This document shows, in pieces, positions 33,762 to 41,924 of a stretch of DNA of 64,000 nt. How positions within the stretch are numbered: the stretch's first letter is position 1; the number at the start of each line of letters is the position of its first letter. The stretch comes from Agrobacterium sp. RAC06 (GTDB lineage Bacteria > Pseudomonadota > Alphaproteobacteria > Rhizobiales > Rhizobiaceae). The position numbers were made by a program, and so were the translations under genes. Location: contig NZ_CP016499.1 in assembly GCF_001713475.1 (NCBI RefSeq), positions 3,484,001-3,548,000 of the forward strand, given 5' to 3'. Under the pieces are notes generated by a model, which worked only from the letters and a program-made list of their open reading frames with translations, was not told the DNA's origin and did no database searches.

Positions 33762-34574
33762 TTAAGCGACCGACGAGGTATCCTCCCTTGCCGATGAAGC
33801 CATGGGCTTCACGGTTATGAGCTTCACGCCGGCGTCGGTGACCATGGCGGCCGCCTCGTCGGAAATTCCGTCATCGGTGATGATCGTCGACACCTTGTCG
33901 AGCGCACACAGGATCAGGCTTGAGCGCTTGGCGAACTTGCTGGAATCGACCATGACGATCAGCTCTTCGGCCTGACGCACCAGCTTCTGTTCGCTCTGGA
34001 TGACCAGTGCATCCGATTCCATCACGCCGTGGGCGTTGATGCCCTGGGCCCCGATGAAGATGCGGCGGGCATAGAAGTTGCGGATCGCATCATTCTCGAA
34101 GGGCGACAGGATCAGGCTCTGGTCGCGATAGATCGCGCCGCCGGGAACCGAAACCGTGCATTTCGAGTGCTTCACCAGGTGCTCGGCAATGGCGAAGGAA
34201 TTGGTCATCACCTGCAGGCGGCGGGCCGACATGAAATGCACCATCTGGAAGGTGGTGGTGCCGCCATTGATGATGATCGAATCACCTTCTTCGCAGAGAT
34301 CGACCGCTGCGCGCGCAATTGCGCGTTTCTTGTCGATGTTGACCGATTCGGAGACGCGGAAGGGGCGTGCTGCAAGATTGCCAAGCTGTGGCGGGTGAAC
34401 CGCTTCTGCGCCGCCACGGACGCGTCTCAGCTTTCCCTGCACATGGAGAGACGCGATATCCCTGCGGATCGTGGCTTCTGAAGCCTCGGTCAGCTCGGCA
34501 ATATCCTGCACCGTGATCACAGGCTTTTCCTGGATCGCGCTCAGAATGATGCGATGGCGTTCGCGTTCGTGCAT
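33762..34574 (-). CDS. rhaR: DeoR-family rhamnose regulator RhaR
   Basis: ATG 34574 follows GGAGG by 5 bases, so it is preferred over the longer frame from 34604. The 270-residue protein has a DeoR helix-turn-helix at about residues 6-60 (TVQDIAELTEASEATIRRDI) and the DeoRC sugar-phosphate sensor domain (DSIIINGGTTTFQMVHFM, then FIGAQGINAHGVM). In rhizobia RhaR is the negative regulator of both rha transcription units. It opens the leftward operon and faces rhaD across a 200-bp AT-rich gap with tandem operator candidates. Confidence 0.93.
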   Translation of the reverse strand: MHERERHRIILSAIQEKPVITVQDIAELTEASEATIRRDIASLHVQGKLRRVRGGAEAVHPPQLGNLAARPFRVSESVNIDKKRAIARAAVDLCEEGDSIIINGGTTTFQMVHFMSARRLQVMTNSFAIAEHLVKHSKCTVSVPGGAIYRDQSLILSPFENDAIRNFYARRIFIGAQGINAHGVMESDALVIQSEQKLVRQAEELIVMVDSSKFAKRSSLILCALDKVSTIITDDGISDEAAAMVTDAGVKLITVKPMASSAREDTSSVA

Positions 34575-34624
34575 GGGGTCCTCCTGACGGTGATTTATTC
34601 GCAATGTTTTTACGCTGTCAATCA

Positions 34625-34680
34625 GAAACGATCAAAAATAATAATACTGCAGCGCACAATGAAAAGAAATGATCGAAATT
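34625..34680. promoter_or_regulatory. Tandem DeoR-type operator candidates between rhaR and rhaD
   Basis: GAAACGATCAAAAAT (34625-34639) and GAAATGATCGAAATT (34666-34680) share 12 of 15 bases and are 41 bases apart, close to four helical turns. GATCGAAA-type repeats are typical for DeoR-family repressors. The second copy ends two bases before the -35-like TTGACA at 34683-34688, so a bound repressor would block polymerase at the rhaD promoter. Confidence 0.6.
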
Positions 34681-34682
34681 GA

Positions 34683-34713
34683 TTGACAATCAGGTGAGGG
34701 CTGCGCGATATCT
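34683..34713 (+). promoter_or_regulatory. Candidate sigma70 promoter of rhaD
   Basis: TTGACA at 34683-34688 is a perfect -35 box; GATATC at 34707-34712 (or ATATCT one base on) is a fair -10 with an 18- or 19-base spacer. It lies about 60 bp before the rhaD start. The spacing is slightly long, so activation or weak basal activity is possible. Confidence 0.5.
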
Positions 34714-34774
34714 GCCAACAAGATGGAGATGAGCCGGCACTGTCGGTTCATGAAATAATTGCAGGGAGGATGTC

Positions 34775-36871
34775 ATGACGGGCCAAACCCGCCTTCTCGA
34801 AAATCGTTGGGATGATGCTTATGCCGCCACGCTTGATGAGCCCGGCAAGCTTCTGTATCGATCCAACCTGCTGGGTGCCGACAAGCGCATCACCAATTAT
34901 GGGGGCGGCAACACCTCCGCCAAGGTGATGGAGATCGATCCGCTGACGGGGCAGGCGGTCAAGGTTCTCTGGGTCAAGGGGTCTGGCGGTGACGTCGGAA
35001 CGATCAAGCTCGATGGTTTCGCGACTCTCTATCAGGACAAGCTCGAAGCACTGAAGGGCATCTACAAGGGGGTGCATGACGAAGACCGCATGGTCGGTTT
35101 CCTGCCGCATTGTACTTTCAACCTGAACCCGCGCGCGGCGTCCATCGATACCCCGCTGCATGGTTTCGTATCCTTCACGCATGTCGATCACATGCATCCT
35201 GACGCGATCATTGCGATTGCGGCCTCGAAGAATTCCAGGGAATTGACGCAGAAGATCTTCGGCTCCGAGATCGGATGGCTGCCCTGGCGCCGCCCGGGTT
35301 TCCAGCTCGGTCTCGACCTCGAAGCCTTTGTGAAGGCCAATCCGACTGCAAAGGGCGTCGTGCTCGAAAGCCATGGTCTGTTCACCTGGGCCGATGACGC
35401 CAAGGACTGCTATCTCCTGACGCTCGAGATCATCAACAAGGCGATCGAGTGGTTTGCCAAGGAGACCGAGGGCAAGACGGTCTTCGGCGGTGCGGTATCG
35501 AAGAGCCTGCCGGCAGACGAGCGTCGTACGATTGCTGCCCGTCTGATGCCCGAGATCCGCGGACGGATCGGCAAGGGCGAGCGCAAGCTCGGGCATTTCG
35601 ACGACCAGGATGCCGTGCTGGAATTCGTCAATTCGAAGAACCTGCAGCCGCTGGGGAGCCTCGGGACGTCCTGCCCTGACCATTTCCTGCGCACCAAGAT
35701 CCGACCGCTGATCGTCGATTTCGATCCGGCAAAGCCCGATGTGGACGCGGTTCTTGCCGGTCTGGACAAGGCTCTCGAAGCCTATCGGGCCGACTACACC
35801 CGCTATTACGAGACCTGCAAACACGACAATTCGCCCGCCATCCGTGATCCGAACCCGGTGATCTTCCTGGTTCCTGGCGTTGGCATGCTGTCCTTTGCCA
35901 AGGACAAGGCGACGGCCCGCATTGCCGGTGAGTTCTATGTCAATGCGATCAACGTCATGCGCGGCGCCTCGACGGTTTCCGAATATCAGGGACTGCCGGA
36001 GCAGGAAGCTTTCGATATCGAATACTGGCTGCTCGAAGAGGCAAAGCTGCAGCGCATGCCGAAGCCGAAGAGCCTCGCAGGACGCGTAGCCTTCGTCACC
36101 GGCGGCGCCGGCGGCATTGGCCGGGCGACCGCCGACCGGCTGATGGCGGAAGGTGCCTGCGTGGTGCTGGCCGATATCGATGCTGCAGCACTGGAGCAGA
36201 CGGTCGCCGACTTCTCGAAGCGCCATGGCGCGGATGTGGTCCGCTCCGTTCAGCTCGACGTGACGCGCGAGGATGCGGTTATACGCTCCTTCTCCGAAGC
36301 CTGCGTGGAGTTCGGTGGCGTGGATATCCTTGTCTCGAATGCCGGGATTGCCTCTTCGGCGCCTGTCGAGGACACGACGCTTGCGATGTGGGACAAGAAT
36401 ATCAGCATCCTGGCAACCGGCTATTTCCTCGTCTCGCGTGAGGCTTTCCGTCTGTTCCGGCGTCAGAAGCTCGGCGGCAACGTCGTCTTCGTTGCCTCGA
36501 AGAACGGTCTTGCCTCTTCGCCCAATGCCTCCGCCTATTGTACTGCGAAGGCTGCCGAGATCCATCTCGCCCGCTGCCTGGCGCTCGAAGGTGCAGACGC
36601 CGGCATCCGGGTGAACACGGTCAATCCGGACGCGGTGCTGCGTGGGTCGAAGATCTGGAACGGCGAATGGCGCGAGCAGCGGGCGGCCTCCTCGAAGATC
36701 GAAGTCACCGATCTCGAGGAGCATTACCGCAACCGCTCGATGTTGAAGCTGAATGTTTTCCCGGAAGACATCGCCGAAGCCATCTACTTCCTGGCGTCGG
36801 ACCTGTCCGCGAAATCGACCGGCAACATCATCAATGTCGATGCCGGCAATGCGCAGAGCTTCCCGCGCTGA
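34775..36871 (+). CDS. rhaD: Bifunctional rhamnulose-phosphate aldolase / short-chain dehydrogenase RhaD
   Basis: The 698-residue protein fuses two enzymes. The N-terminal part (about residues 1-400) is a class II aldolase/adducin domain with metal-type His residues in FLPHCTFNLNP and THVDHMHPDA. The C-terminal part (about 425-698) is a short-chain dehydrogenase with TGGAGGIGRATADRL, SNAGIASS and YCTAKAAEIH (YxxxK). It cleaves rhamnulose-1-phosphate to dihydroxyacetone phosphate and lactaldehyde, and the dehydrogenase part probably oxidises lactaldehyde or rhamnose-derived intermediates. GGAGG precedes the ATG at 34775. It is divergent from rhaR. Confidence 0.92.
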   Translation: MTGQTRLLENRWDDAYAATLDEPGKLLYRSNLLGADKRITNYGGGNTSAKVMEIDPLTGQAVKVLWVKGSGGDVGTIKLDGFATLYQDKLEALKGIYKGVHDEDRMVGFLPHCTFNLNPRAASIDTPLHGFVSFTHVDHMHPDAIIAIAASKNSRELTQKIFGSEIGWLPWRRPGFQLGLDLEAFVKANPTAKGVVLESHGLFTWADDAKDCYLLTLEIINKAIEWFAKETEGKTVFGGAVSKSLPADERRTIAARLMPEIRGRIGKGERKLGHFDDQDAVLEFVNSKNLQPLGSLGTSCPDHFLRTKIRPLIVDFDPAKPDVDAVLAGLDKALEAYRADYTRYYETCKHDNSPAIRDPNPVIFLVPGVGMLSFAKDKATARIAGEFYVNAINVMRGASTVSEYQGLPEQEAFDIEYWLLEEAKLQRMPKPKSLAGRVAFVTGGAGGIGRATADRLMAEGACVVLADIDAAALEQTVADFSKRHGADVVRSVQLDVTREDAVIRSFSEACVEFGGVDILVSNAGIASSAPVEDTTLAMWDKNISILATGYFLVSREAFRLFRRQKLGGNVVFVASKNGLASSPNASAYCTAKAAEIHLARCLALEGADAGIRVNTVNPDAVLRGSKIWNGEWREQRAASSKIEVTDLEEHYRNRSMLKLNVFPEDIAEAIYFLASDLSAKSTGNIINVDAGNAQSFPR

Positions 36872-36880
36872 TCTCCCAAG

Positions 36881-36906
36881 CCGTCGCGGCGCATGCGCCG
36901 CGGCGG
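36881..36906. terminator. GC-rich hairpin between convergent rhaD and yqaE/pmp3
   Basis: The 26-base sequence is nearly a perfect palindrome centred on GCGCATGCGC, with about 12 pairs and one G-U. It fills the 39-bp space between the rhaD stop and the stop of the convergent small gene. There is no T tract on either strand, so it may act as a rho-dependent or transcript-stabilising element for both. Confidence 0.5.
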
Positions 36907-36910
36907 GATC

Positions 36911-37069
36911 CTACTTGCGGATGATCACCCAGATGGCATGGATGATGCCCGGGATATAGCCGAAGAGCGTGAGCAGGATGTTCAGCCAGAAATGCAGGCC
37001 GATGCCCACCTGGAGGAAAACGCCGACCGGCGGCAGGAGGATGGCAAGCAGAATGCGAAGAACGTCCAT
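36911..37069 (-). CDS. YqaE/Pmp3-family small membrane protein
   Basis: The start at 37069 has GGAG a few bases upstream and gives 52 residues, the usual length. The sequence MDVLRILLAILLPPVGVFLQ followed by FWLNILLTLFGYIPGIIHA is diagnostic of the Pmp3/YqaE (UPF0057) family, with two membrane helices and an LPP motif in the first. Members are induced by salt or cold stress and affect membrane potential. The gene lies antisense between rhaD and rhaI, an unexpected place with no known functional tie to rhamnose. Confidence 0.92.
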   Translation of the reverse strand: MDVLRILLAILLPPVGVFLQVGIGLHFWLNILLTLFGYIPGIIHAIWVIIRK

Positions 37070-37145
37070 GATGGCTCCGATTTTCAATTCAGACAGCAGA
37101 TAAACGCGCTTCGATGGTAATCGTTCGCGCGAGGTGGAGGAAAGA

Positions 37146-38438
37146 ATGAGCGAGATCCGAATTCCCGTCGATATCGTTGCGGCTGACAATGACAAGCGCG
37201 AGGCGGCTCACCGCAGCGATTTCCAGGCGCTGGGCGAGAAGCTGGCGCGGAGCTCGATCGATATCGAGAGCGTGACCGCGAAGGTCGCGGACTTTTTTGT
37301 CGCCGTTCCTTCCTGGGGCGTGGGCACCGGCGGCACGCGCTTTGCCCGATTTCCGGGGCAAGGAGAGCCGCGGCACATCTTCGACAAGCTCGACGATTGC
37401 GGCGTCATCCAGCAGCTGACCCGCGCCACGCCGACAGTCTCTCTGCATATCCCCTGGGACAAGGCGGATCCGAAGGAGCTGAAGGCCAAGGCGGATGCTT
37501 TGGGGCTGGGCTTCGACGCGATGAATTCGAACACTTTCTCTGATAGCGCCGACCAGCCGCATTCCTACAAATATGGGTCGCTCAGCCATGTGGATGCAGC
37601 GACCCGCCGGCAGGCCGTCGAGCACAATATCGAGTGCATCGAACTCGGTGCAGCCCTCGGCTCCAAGGCACTGACCGTCTGGATCGGTGATGGATCCAAC
37701 TTCCCCGGTCAGAGCAACTTCACCCGCCAGTTCGAGCGTTATCTCGACGCGATGCGCGAGATCTACAAGGCGCTGCCGCACGACTGGCGACTGTTCTCCG
37801 AACACAAGATGTACGAACCGGCCTTCTATTCCACCGTCGTGCAGGACTGGGGCACGAATTATCTCATCGCGCAGACGCTGGGAGAAAAGGCCTATTGCCT
37901 CGTCGACCTCGGGCATCATGGGCCGAACACCAATATCGAAATGATCGTTGCGCGGCTCATTCAGTTCGGAAAGCTCGGCGGCTTCCACTTCAACGATAGC
38001 AAATATGGCGATGACGATCTGGATGCCGGATCGGTCGAACCCTACCGGCTGTTCCTGGTGTTCAACGAGCTCGTTGACGCAGAGCATCGGGGTGTGAAGG
38101 GCTTCCATCCGGCGCATATGATCGACCAGAGCCATAACGTGACAGATCCGATCGAAAGCCTGATTTCGAGCGCCAACGAGATCCGCCGTGCCTATGCCCA
38201 GGCGCTGCTTGTGGATCGTGCGGCTCTCGAAGGGTACCAGAGCGGCAATGACGCGCTGATGGCATCCGAAACGCTGAAGCGTGCCTATCGGACCGATGTC
38301 GAGCCGATTCTTGCAGAAGCGCGGCTGCGGGCTGGTGGTGCGATCGATCCGGTGGCGACCTATCGTGCCAGTGGCTACCGGTTCCGCGTTGCGGCCGAGC
38401 GTCCTGCGGTCAAGGGTGGCTCCGGCGGGATTGTCTGA
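37146..38438 (+). CDS. rhaI: L-rhamnose isomerase RhaI
   Basis: ATG 37146 has GGAGG 6 bases before it and gives 430 residues. The sequence matches the Pseudomonas/rhizobial type of L-rhamnose isomerase, a TIM-barrel metal enzyme: GGTRFARFPGQGEPRHIFDK near the start, SEHKMYEPAFYSTV with a metal Glu, DLGHHGPNTNIEM and GGFHFNDSKYGDDDLDAG near the active site. It converts L-rhamnose to L-rhamnulose in the cytoplasm. Rhizobia usually carry it with rhaD; here 275 bp and the antisense pmp3 gene separate them, so it may need its own promoter. Confidence 0.93.
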   Translation: MSEIRIPVDIVAADNDKREAAHRSDFQALGEKLARSSIDIESVTAKVADFFVAVPSWGVGTGGTRFARFPGQGEPRHIFDKLDDCGVIQQLTRATPTVSLHIPWDKADPKELKAKADALGLGFDAMNSNTFSDSADQPHSYKYGSLSHVDAATRRQAVEHNIECIELGAALGSKALTVWIGDGSNFPGQSNFTRQFERYLDAMREIYKALPHDWRLFSEHKMYEPAFYSTVVQDWGTNYLIAQTLGEKAYCLVDLGHHGPNTNIEMIVARLIQFGKLGGFHFNDSKYGDDDLDAGSVEPYRLFLVFNELVDAEHRGVKGFHPAHMIDQSHNVTDPIESLISSANEIRRAYAQALLVDRAALEGYQSGNDALMASETLKRAYRTDVEPILAEARLRAGGAIDPVATYRASGYRFRVAAERPAVKGGSGGIV

Positions 38439-38463
38439 GCCAGGCTTGCTTCTCATCTCGTGA

Positions 38464-38490
38464 AAACGCCCGGGCGATACCCGGGCGTTT
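38464..38490. terminator. Bidirectional terminator between rhaI and the Bax-inhibitor gene
   Basis: AAACGCCCGGG at 38464-38474 pairs perfectly with CCCGGGCGTTT at 38480-38490 around a 5-base loop. The A run before and T run after the stem give T-rich tails on both strands, so it can stop rhaI from the left and the leftward gene ending at 38525 from the right. Confidence 0.85.
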
Positions 38491-38524
38491 CCTTGTCAAA
38501 GCGTTCTCCCGACGCGTTTTTATC

Positions 38525-39244
38525 TTATTCTTCGCGCTGGCCGGTCAGGCTCAGCAGCAGCTGGAACAGGTTGACGAAGTTCAGGTAGAGCGACAGCGCG
38601 CCGAAGACGGCGAGCTTCTGCTGGCTCTCCTGGTCGAAGTTTTCGGCATACTGCTGCTTGATGTTCTGGGTATCCCAGGCGGTCAGGCCGACGAAGACGA
38701 CGACGCCGATCACCGAGATCGCGAACTGCAGGGCGCTCGAGCCGAGGAAGATGTTGACGATCGAGGCGATGACGACACCGATCAGACCCATCATCAGGAA
38801 CGAGCCGAACTGCGACAGGTCACGCTTGGTGGTGTAGCCGTAGAGGCTCATTGCGCCAAACATGGTCGCGGTGATGAAGAACGTGCGGGCGATCGAGGTT
38901 CCGGTGAAGACCAGGAAGACCGACGACAGCGACAGACCCATCACGGCCGCGAAGGCCCAGAAGGCCATCTGCGCGGTCGCGGCCGACATCGCGTGGATGC
39001 GGAACGAGAAGAAGAAGACGAAGGCGAGCGGGGCCAGCATCACGACCCACTTCAAGGGGGTCGAGAAGATCGGCACGTAGAGCGCCGGGGTCTGGCTCAC
39101 GACGAAGGCGACGATGCCGGTGATGACCAGCCCGAGGCCCATGTAGTTGTAGACGCGCAGCATGTGCTTGCGCAGGCCTTCGTCGAAAAGTGCTGCGGAC
39201 TGGGCCTGAGCGCCGTAGCCGAAGCGGTTCTGGATGGGATCCAT
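38525..39244 (-). CDS. Bax inhibitor-1 / YccA family membrane protein
   Basis: The 239-residue protein has seven membrane helices after a short N-terminal tail (DPIQNRFGYGAQAQSAALFD), as in YbhL/YccA. Family features include the acidic pair near the last helices (GLTAWDTQNIKQQY) and LSLYLNFVNLFQLLL at the C-terminus. These proteins are proton-sensitive calcium leak channels in eukaryotes and a bacterial homologue; in bacteria YccA also modulates FtsH. AGGAGG stands 9 bases before the start. It is monocistronic, bounded by a terminator downstream. Confidence 0.9.
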   Translation of the reverse strand: MDPIQNRFGYGAQAQSAALFDEGLRKHMLRVYNYMGLGLVITGIVAFVVSQTPALYVPIFSTPLKWVVMLAPLAFVFFFSFRIHAMSAATAQMAFWAFAAVMGLSLSSVFLVFTGTSIARTFFITATMFGAMSLYGYTTKRDLSQFGSFLMMGLIGVVIASIVNIFLGSSALQFAISVIGVVVFVGLTAWDTQNIKQQYAENFDQESQQKLAVFGALSLYLNFVNLFQLLLSLTGQREE

Positions 39245-39267
39245 AGTCAGTTACCTCCTTGAATGGA

Positions 39268-40041
39268 TCAGTAAAGGGTCCGGGCAAGCTTGCGGGCCTG
39301 TTCGGCCAGCCTGTCCGGGTTTTGGGTTTCGGAGATCAGCGCGTAAGCAACCTCGCCGATCTGCCAATAGGCTGCGTTGGTCTGACCCTCCTGCTTCAGC
39401 AGCACCTGCTGAACGGCAAAATTGCCAGGCCTGACGGCGAAGAGGGACAACCTCTCGCCGAATTGGGGCTCGACCTCGAGCTCGACGCTCGGTCCGTAGG
39501 TCGAGGGGAAAATCTGGGCGTCCCGCACGGTCCAGTCATCCGGCATGGCCGGCAGAACGATGGCCGTGGCGGAACGGATCTCGGCCGGATCGAAGCGGCT
39601 CGTTTCGGACTGCGAGCTCATCTTTTCCCGCAGCTCCGCCGTCTGATGCGCGCGCACGGCCTCCTCGACGAACTGCGGCGGCGGCACTGAGGCCACAACT
39701 TCGCCGATGCTGCCGGGGGCGATCCAACCATGGGCGATCCAGCCGGCGCCCACGAGAAGCACGACTGCCGCCGCACGCCGAATGACGTCGATCGTGCGCG
39801 GACGGTTGAAGGCGCTTTCCAGCACCCGTGCCGCATCACGCGTTTCCTGACGCACGACTGCTGGCATGCCCGCAAGCGCCAGCCGCAATTCGTCGCGCAC
39901 ACGCAGATCGGCCATGACCTTGGCGGCGATCGCAGGATTTTCCGACAGATAGGCCTCGACCTCGATACGGCGACCAACATCCAGCTGGTCGTCGACATAG
40001 GCGTGCAGGTCGGCCTCGATTACAGGATCATTGCTGGTCAT
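39268..40041 (-). CDS. Membrane anti-sigma factor partner of the ECF sigma gene
   Basis: From ATG 40041 (GGAGG upstream) the protein has 257 residues. An N-terminal anti-sigma-like domain (EADLHAYVDDQLDVGRRIEV, without the zinc His/Cys set) is followed by one membrane helix at about residues 90-110 and a periplasmic domain of about 145 residues. The arrangement is that of transmembrane anti-sigma factors of the FecR/RsiW-like group. The start overlaps the sigma gene stop by 14 bp, which supports a co-translated sigma/anti-sigma pair. The signal sensed is unknown. Confidence 0.85.
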   Translation of the reverse strand: MTSNDPVIEADLHAYVDDQLDVGRRIEVEAYLSENPAIAAKVMADLRVRDELRLALAGMPAVVRQETRDAARVLESAFNRPRTIDVIRRAAAVVLLVGAGWIAHGWIAPGSIGEVVASVPPPQFVEEAVRAHQTAELREKMSSQSETSRFDPAEIRSATAIVLPAMPDDWTVRDAQIFPSTYGPSVELEVEPQFGERLSLFAVRPGNFAVQQVLLKQEGQTNAAYWQIGEVAYALISETQNPDRLAEQARKLARTLY

Positions 40042-40573
40042 CGGGGTTTCCTCCAACGATTCTGAGGTGGGGCACGAGGTTCGCGTCCTCGCCGCTTTCC
40101 ATCGCCCTTAGCCGGGCGCGGGCGCGGGAAACGCGGGACATCAGCGTGCCCACGGGGATATTCAGGACATCGGCCGCTTCCTGATAGGAAAGCTCCTCGA
40201 TGGCCACGAGATGGAGCGCTTCGCGCTGGTCTTCCGGAAGAGACAGGAAGGCGTCGCGTACCTGCGCCAGCCGTACCGAATGCTCCTGACCCGCAGGCGC
40301 CACCATATCGGTCAGCTCCAGTGTCGCATCCTGGCGCCGACTGGCGGCGCGGTCCCGGCGAAGGCGGTCGATATGCGTATTGTGCAGGATGGACATCAGC
40401 CAGTTGCGGATGCTGCCCCCGCTCTTGAAGGTCGACCTGCGCTCCAGGGCCCGGATAAGTGCATCATGAACGAGGTCTTCCGCCTCGTCCGGATTTCTGA
40501 CGAGCGAACGGGCGTAGCGTCGCAGGGCTGCGAGCTGGCCAATCACATTGAACGGGTTCGAGTTCGTCGTCAT
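40028..40573 (-). CDS. ECF-type RNA polymerase sigma factor
   Basis: The 181-residue protein has region 2 (ALRRYARSLVRNPDEAEDLV, then FKSGGSIRNWLMSILHNTHID) and region 4 (EDQREALHLVAIEELSYQEA and VPVGTLMSRVSRARARL-type helix-turn-helix), with nothing else, as in an ECF sigma. It directs polymerase to a stress or envelope regulon and is held by the anti-sigma encoded next. A possible ECF-type promoter, GGAATA-16-CGTATA, lies just before the ATG, and there is no ribosome site, so the message may be leaderless and autoregulated. Confidence 0.92.
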   Translation of the reverse strand: MTTNSNPFNVIGQLAALRRYARSLVRNPDEAEDLVHDALIRALERRSTFKSGGSIRNWLMSILHNTHIDRLRRDRAASRRQDATLELTDMVAPAGQEHSVRLAQVRDAFLSLPEDQREALHLVAIEELSYQEAADVLNIPVGTLMSRVSRARARLRAMESGEDANLVPHLRIVGGNPDDQQ

Positions 40574-40580
40574 GCCCCAG

Positions 40581-40608
40581 TATACGGAGCCGACAGCGAT
40601 CCTATTCC
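40581..40608 (-). promoter_or_regulatory. Candidate autoregulatory ECF promoter
   Basis: On the minus strand GGAATA (40608-40603) and CGTATA (40586-40581) are separated by 16 bases, the usual ECF geometry. The start codon follows only 7 bases after the -10-like element, at the expected transcription start. Confidence 0.4.
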
Positions 40609-40627
40609 ATCGCCAAAAAGATTTTTT

Positions 40628-41266
40628 TCACGGGCCGACAATCGAGCCCAGTCCCCAGGCCGCAGCATACACGAGGCCGCCGGTCGCCCCAAGTGCGATC
40701 ACGCCCATGCCCAAACCCAGGATCGTCACCAGACCGTCCCGCTCCATGAGGCCAAGCGCGATCATCACGAGGGCCGCCACGGGAAGCATGTTGCCGAAAG
40801 GGATCGGTAGCGCGACGGCGATGGCAAGCAAAAGAACGGGTAGGCCAAGAAATGCCTGAGCACGTGGTCCGGCGAAGCGCCGCAGGCGGTTTTTGCGCAG
40901 GAGAGTTTCCACGCGCGCCACGAGGGGCGCCGTGTAGCGAACCATGAGTTCGATCGTTCCGCCGGAAACCTGCCGTCGTCCCAGAAATTGAGGCAACCAG
41001 ATGCGTCTGAAACCCGCGATGATCTGGAGCGAGATGATCGCGAGGCAACTCCCGAAGACGAGGCCAAACGGACCGGGGATGGGAGTGAGCGCCGGAAGAG
41101 AGAGGATCAGGATTGCAAAGGCGATGCTGCTGCGGCCCATGGCCGACATCAACTCATCCAGGGTTACTGAACCCGCTTCGGCGACATGGGCTCGAAGCCT
41201 GGCCAATCGTCTGGATGCCACCCCGCCCTCAGCAGTGGTGCTGTCTAGCGGCGCGATTATGGTCAT
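40628..41266 (-). CDS. exoD: ExoD-family membrane protein
   Basis: The ATG at 41266, with AGGAGA upstream, gives 212 residues. The protein fits the ExoD family: a helical N-terminal region (EAGSVTLDELMSAMGRSSIA) followed by LPALTPIPGPFGLVFGSCLA and about four to five membrane helices. ExoD was first described in Sinorhizobium meliloti, where mutants have altered exopolysaccharide and alkali sensitivity. The biochemical role is not established. The gene is monocistronic, between the ECF sigma promoter region and a small gene. Confidence 0.88.
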   Translation of the reverse strand: MTIIAPLDSTTAEGGVASRRLARLRAHVAEAGSVTLDELMSAMGRSSIAFAILILSLPALTPIPGPFGLVFGSCLAIISLQIIAGFRRIWLPQFLGRRQVSGGTIELMVRYTAPLVARVETLLRKNRLRRFAGPRAQAFLGLPVLLLAIAVALPIPFGNMLPVAALVMIALGLMERDGLVTILGLGMGVIALGATGGLVYAAAWGLGSIVGP

Positions 41267-41344
41267 GGGTTTGGCTCTCCTGTAACCGCCAAGATGTAGG
41301 AGAGCTTTTGGTCGACGCAAGATCGCCTGCCCGCGTTTGGTCGG

Positions 41345-41614
41345 CTACTGGCGCGCCGCGATTAGCCGGACCAGAGCGCGGAAGCTTTCGACGTCGCCGT
41401 CCGCCTTGTCGAGGAGGTCGATCGGAAAGAGGACTGCCTTCCGGTTGGCGTCGGAGAGCGAGGACGTTTGCAGATCCTGTTCCGCCGCTTGCCGGGCCTC
41501 CGCCATCGCTTGATGAAGGTCATCCGGGTCGAGCAGGCCCTTGTCGATCATGCGGCGGACAAGAGCAGAAATCGCGAGATAGAGACCTTCAAGCTGAGGA
41601 TTGGCTGTGTTCAT
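41345..41614 (-). CDS. Small hypothetical protein, 89 residues
   Basis: ATG 41614 gives an 89-residue, mostly helical, acidic protein (NPQLEGLYLAISALVRRMID, then DDLHQAMAEARQAAEQDLQT). A TTG five codons upstream is a weaker start. No transmembrane segment or known motif was seen. It lies in a stretch of three small genes of unknown role (41.3-42.1 kb). Confidence 0.65.
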   Translation of the reverse strand: MNTANPQLEGLYLAISALVRRMIDKGLLDPDDLHQAMAEARQAAEQDLQTSSLSDANRKAVLFPIDLLDKADGDVESFRALVRLIAARQ

Positions 41615-41625
41615 GGTGATTGCCT

Positions 41626-41793
41626 TCAATCTATCCGACGCTTGGAATCGAGATCTACGCCCTGTTCGGTTGGTTCGTCCTCAAGGTCGACCTTTTCGTC
41701 TCGTTCGGACAGTTCCAGGCGATCGCTCCTGGTGTCGTGCTCCTCGCGTGGCGTCTGATGGCCGTGCGCTTCGGTGGTCTTTGCGGTGGTCAT
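41626..41793 (-). CDS. Small hydrophilic protein, 55 residues
   Basis: ATG 41793 follows GGAGGAGA by about 8 bases. The product is highly charged and probably disordered (TEAHGHQTPREEHDTRSDRL, ending DSKRRID), with no recognised family. The ribosome site and compact position just upstream of the 89-residue gene (11 bp gap) favour a real gene. Short charged frames also arise by chance in GC-rich DNA. Confidence 0.5.
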   Translation of the reverse strand: MTTAKTTEAHGHQTPREEHDTRSDRLELSERDEKVDLEDEPTEQGVDLDSKRRID

Positions 41794-41924
41794 GCGGGCT
41801 CTCCTCCACTTCACATGCATATCGAACGTCGTCGTCCATCGTCGGTTCCGGCGCGGTCGTGTCGAATGGGCGGAACCTCGGCGCTTGTTTGCAGGTTTCC
41901 AATGTCCCAGCAAAGGAGACATCC

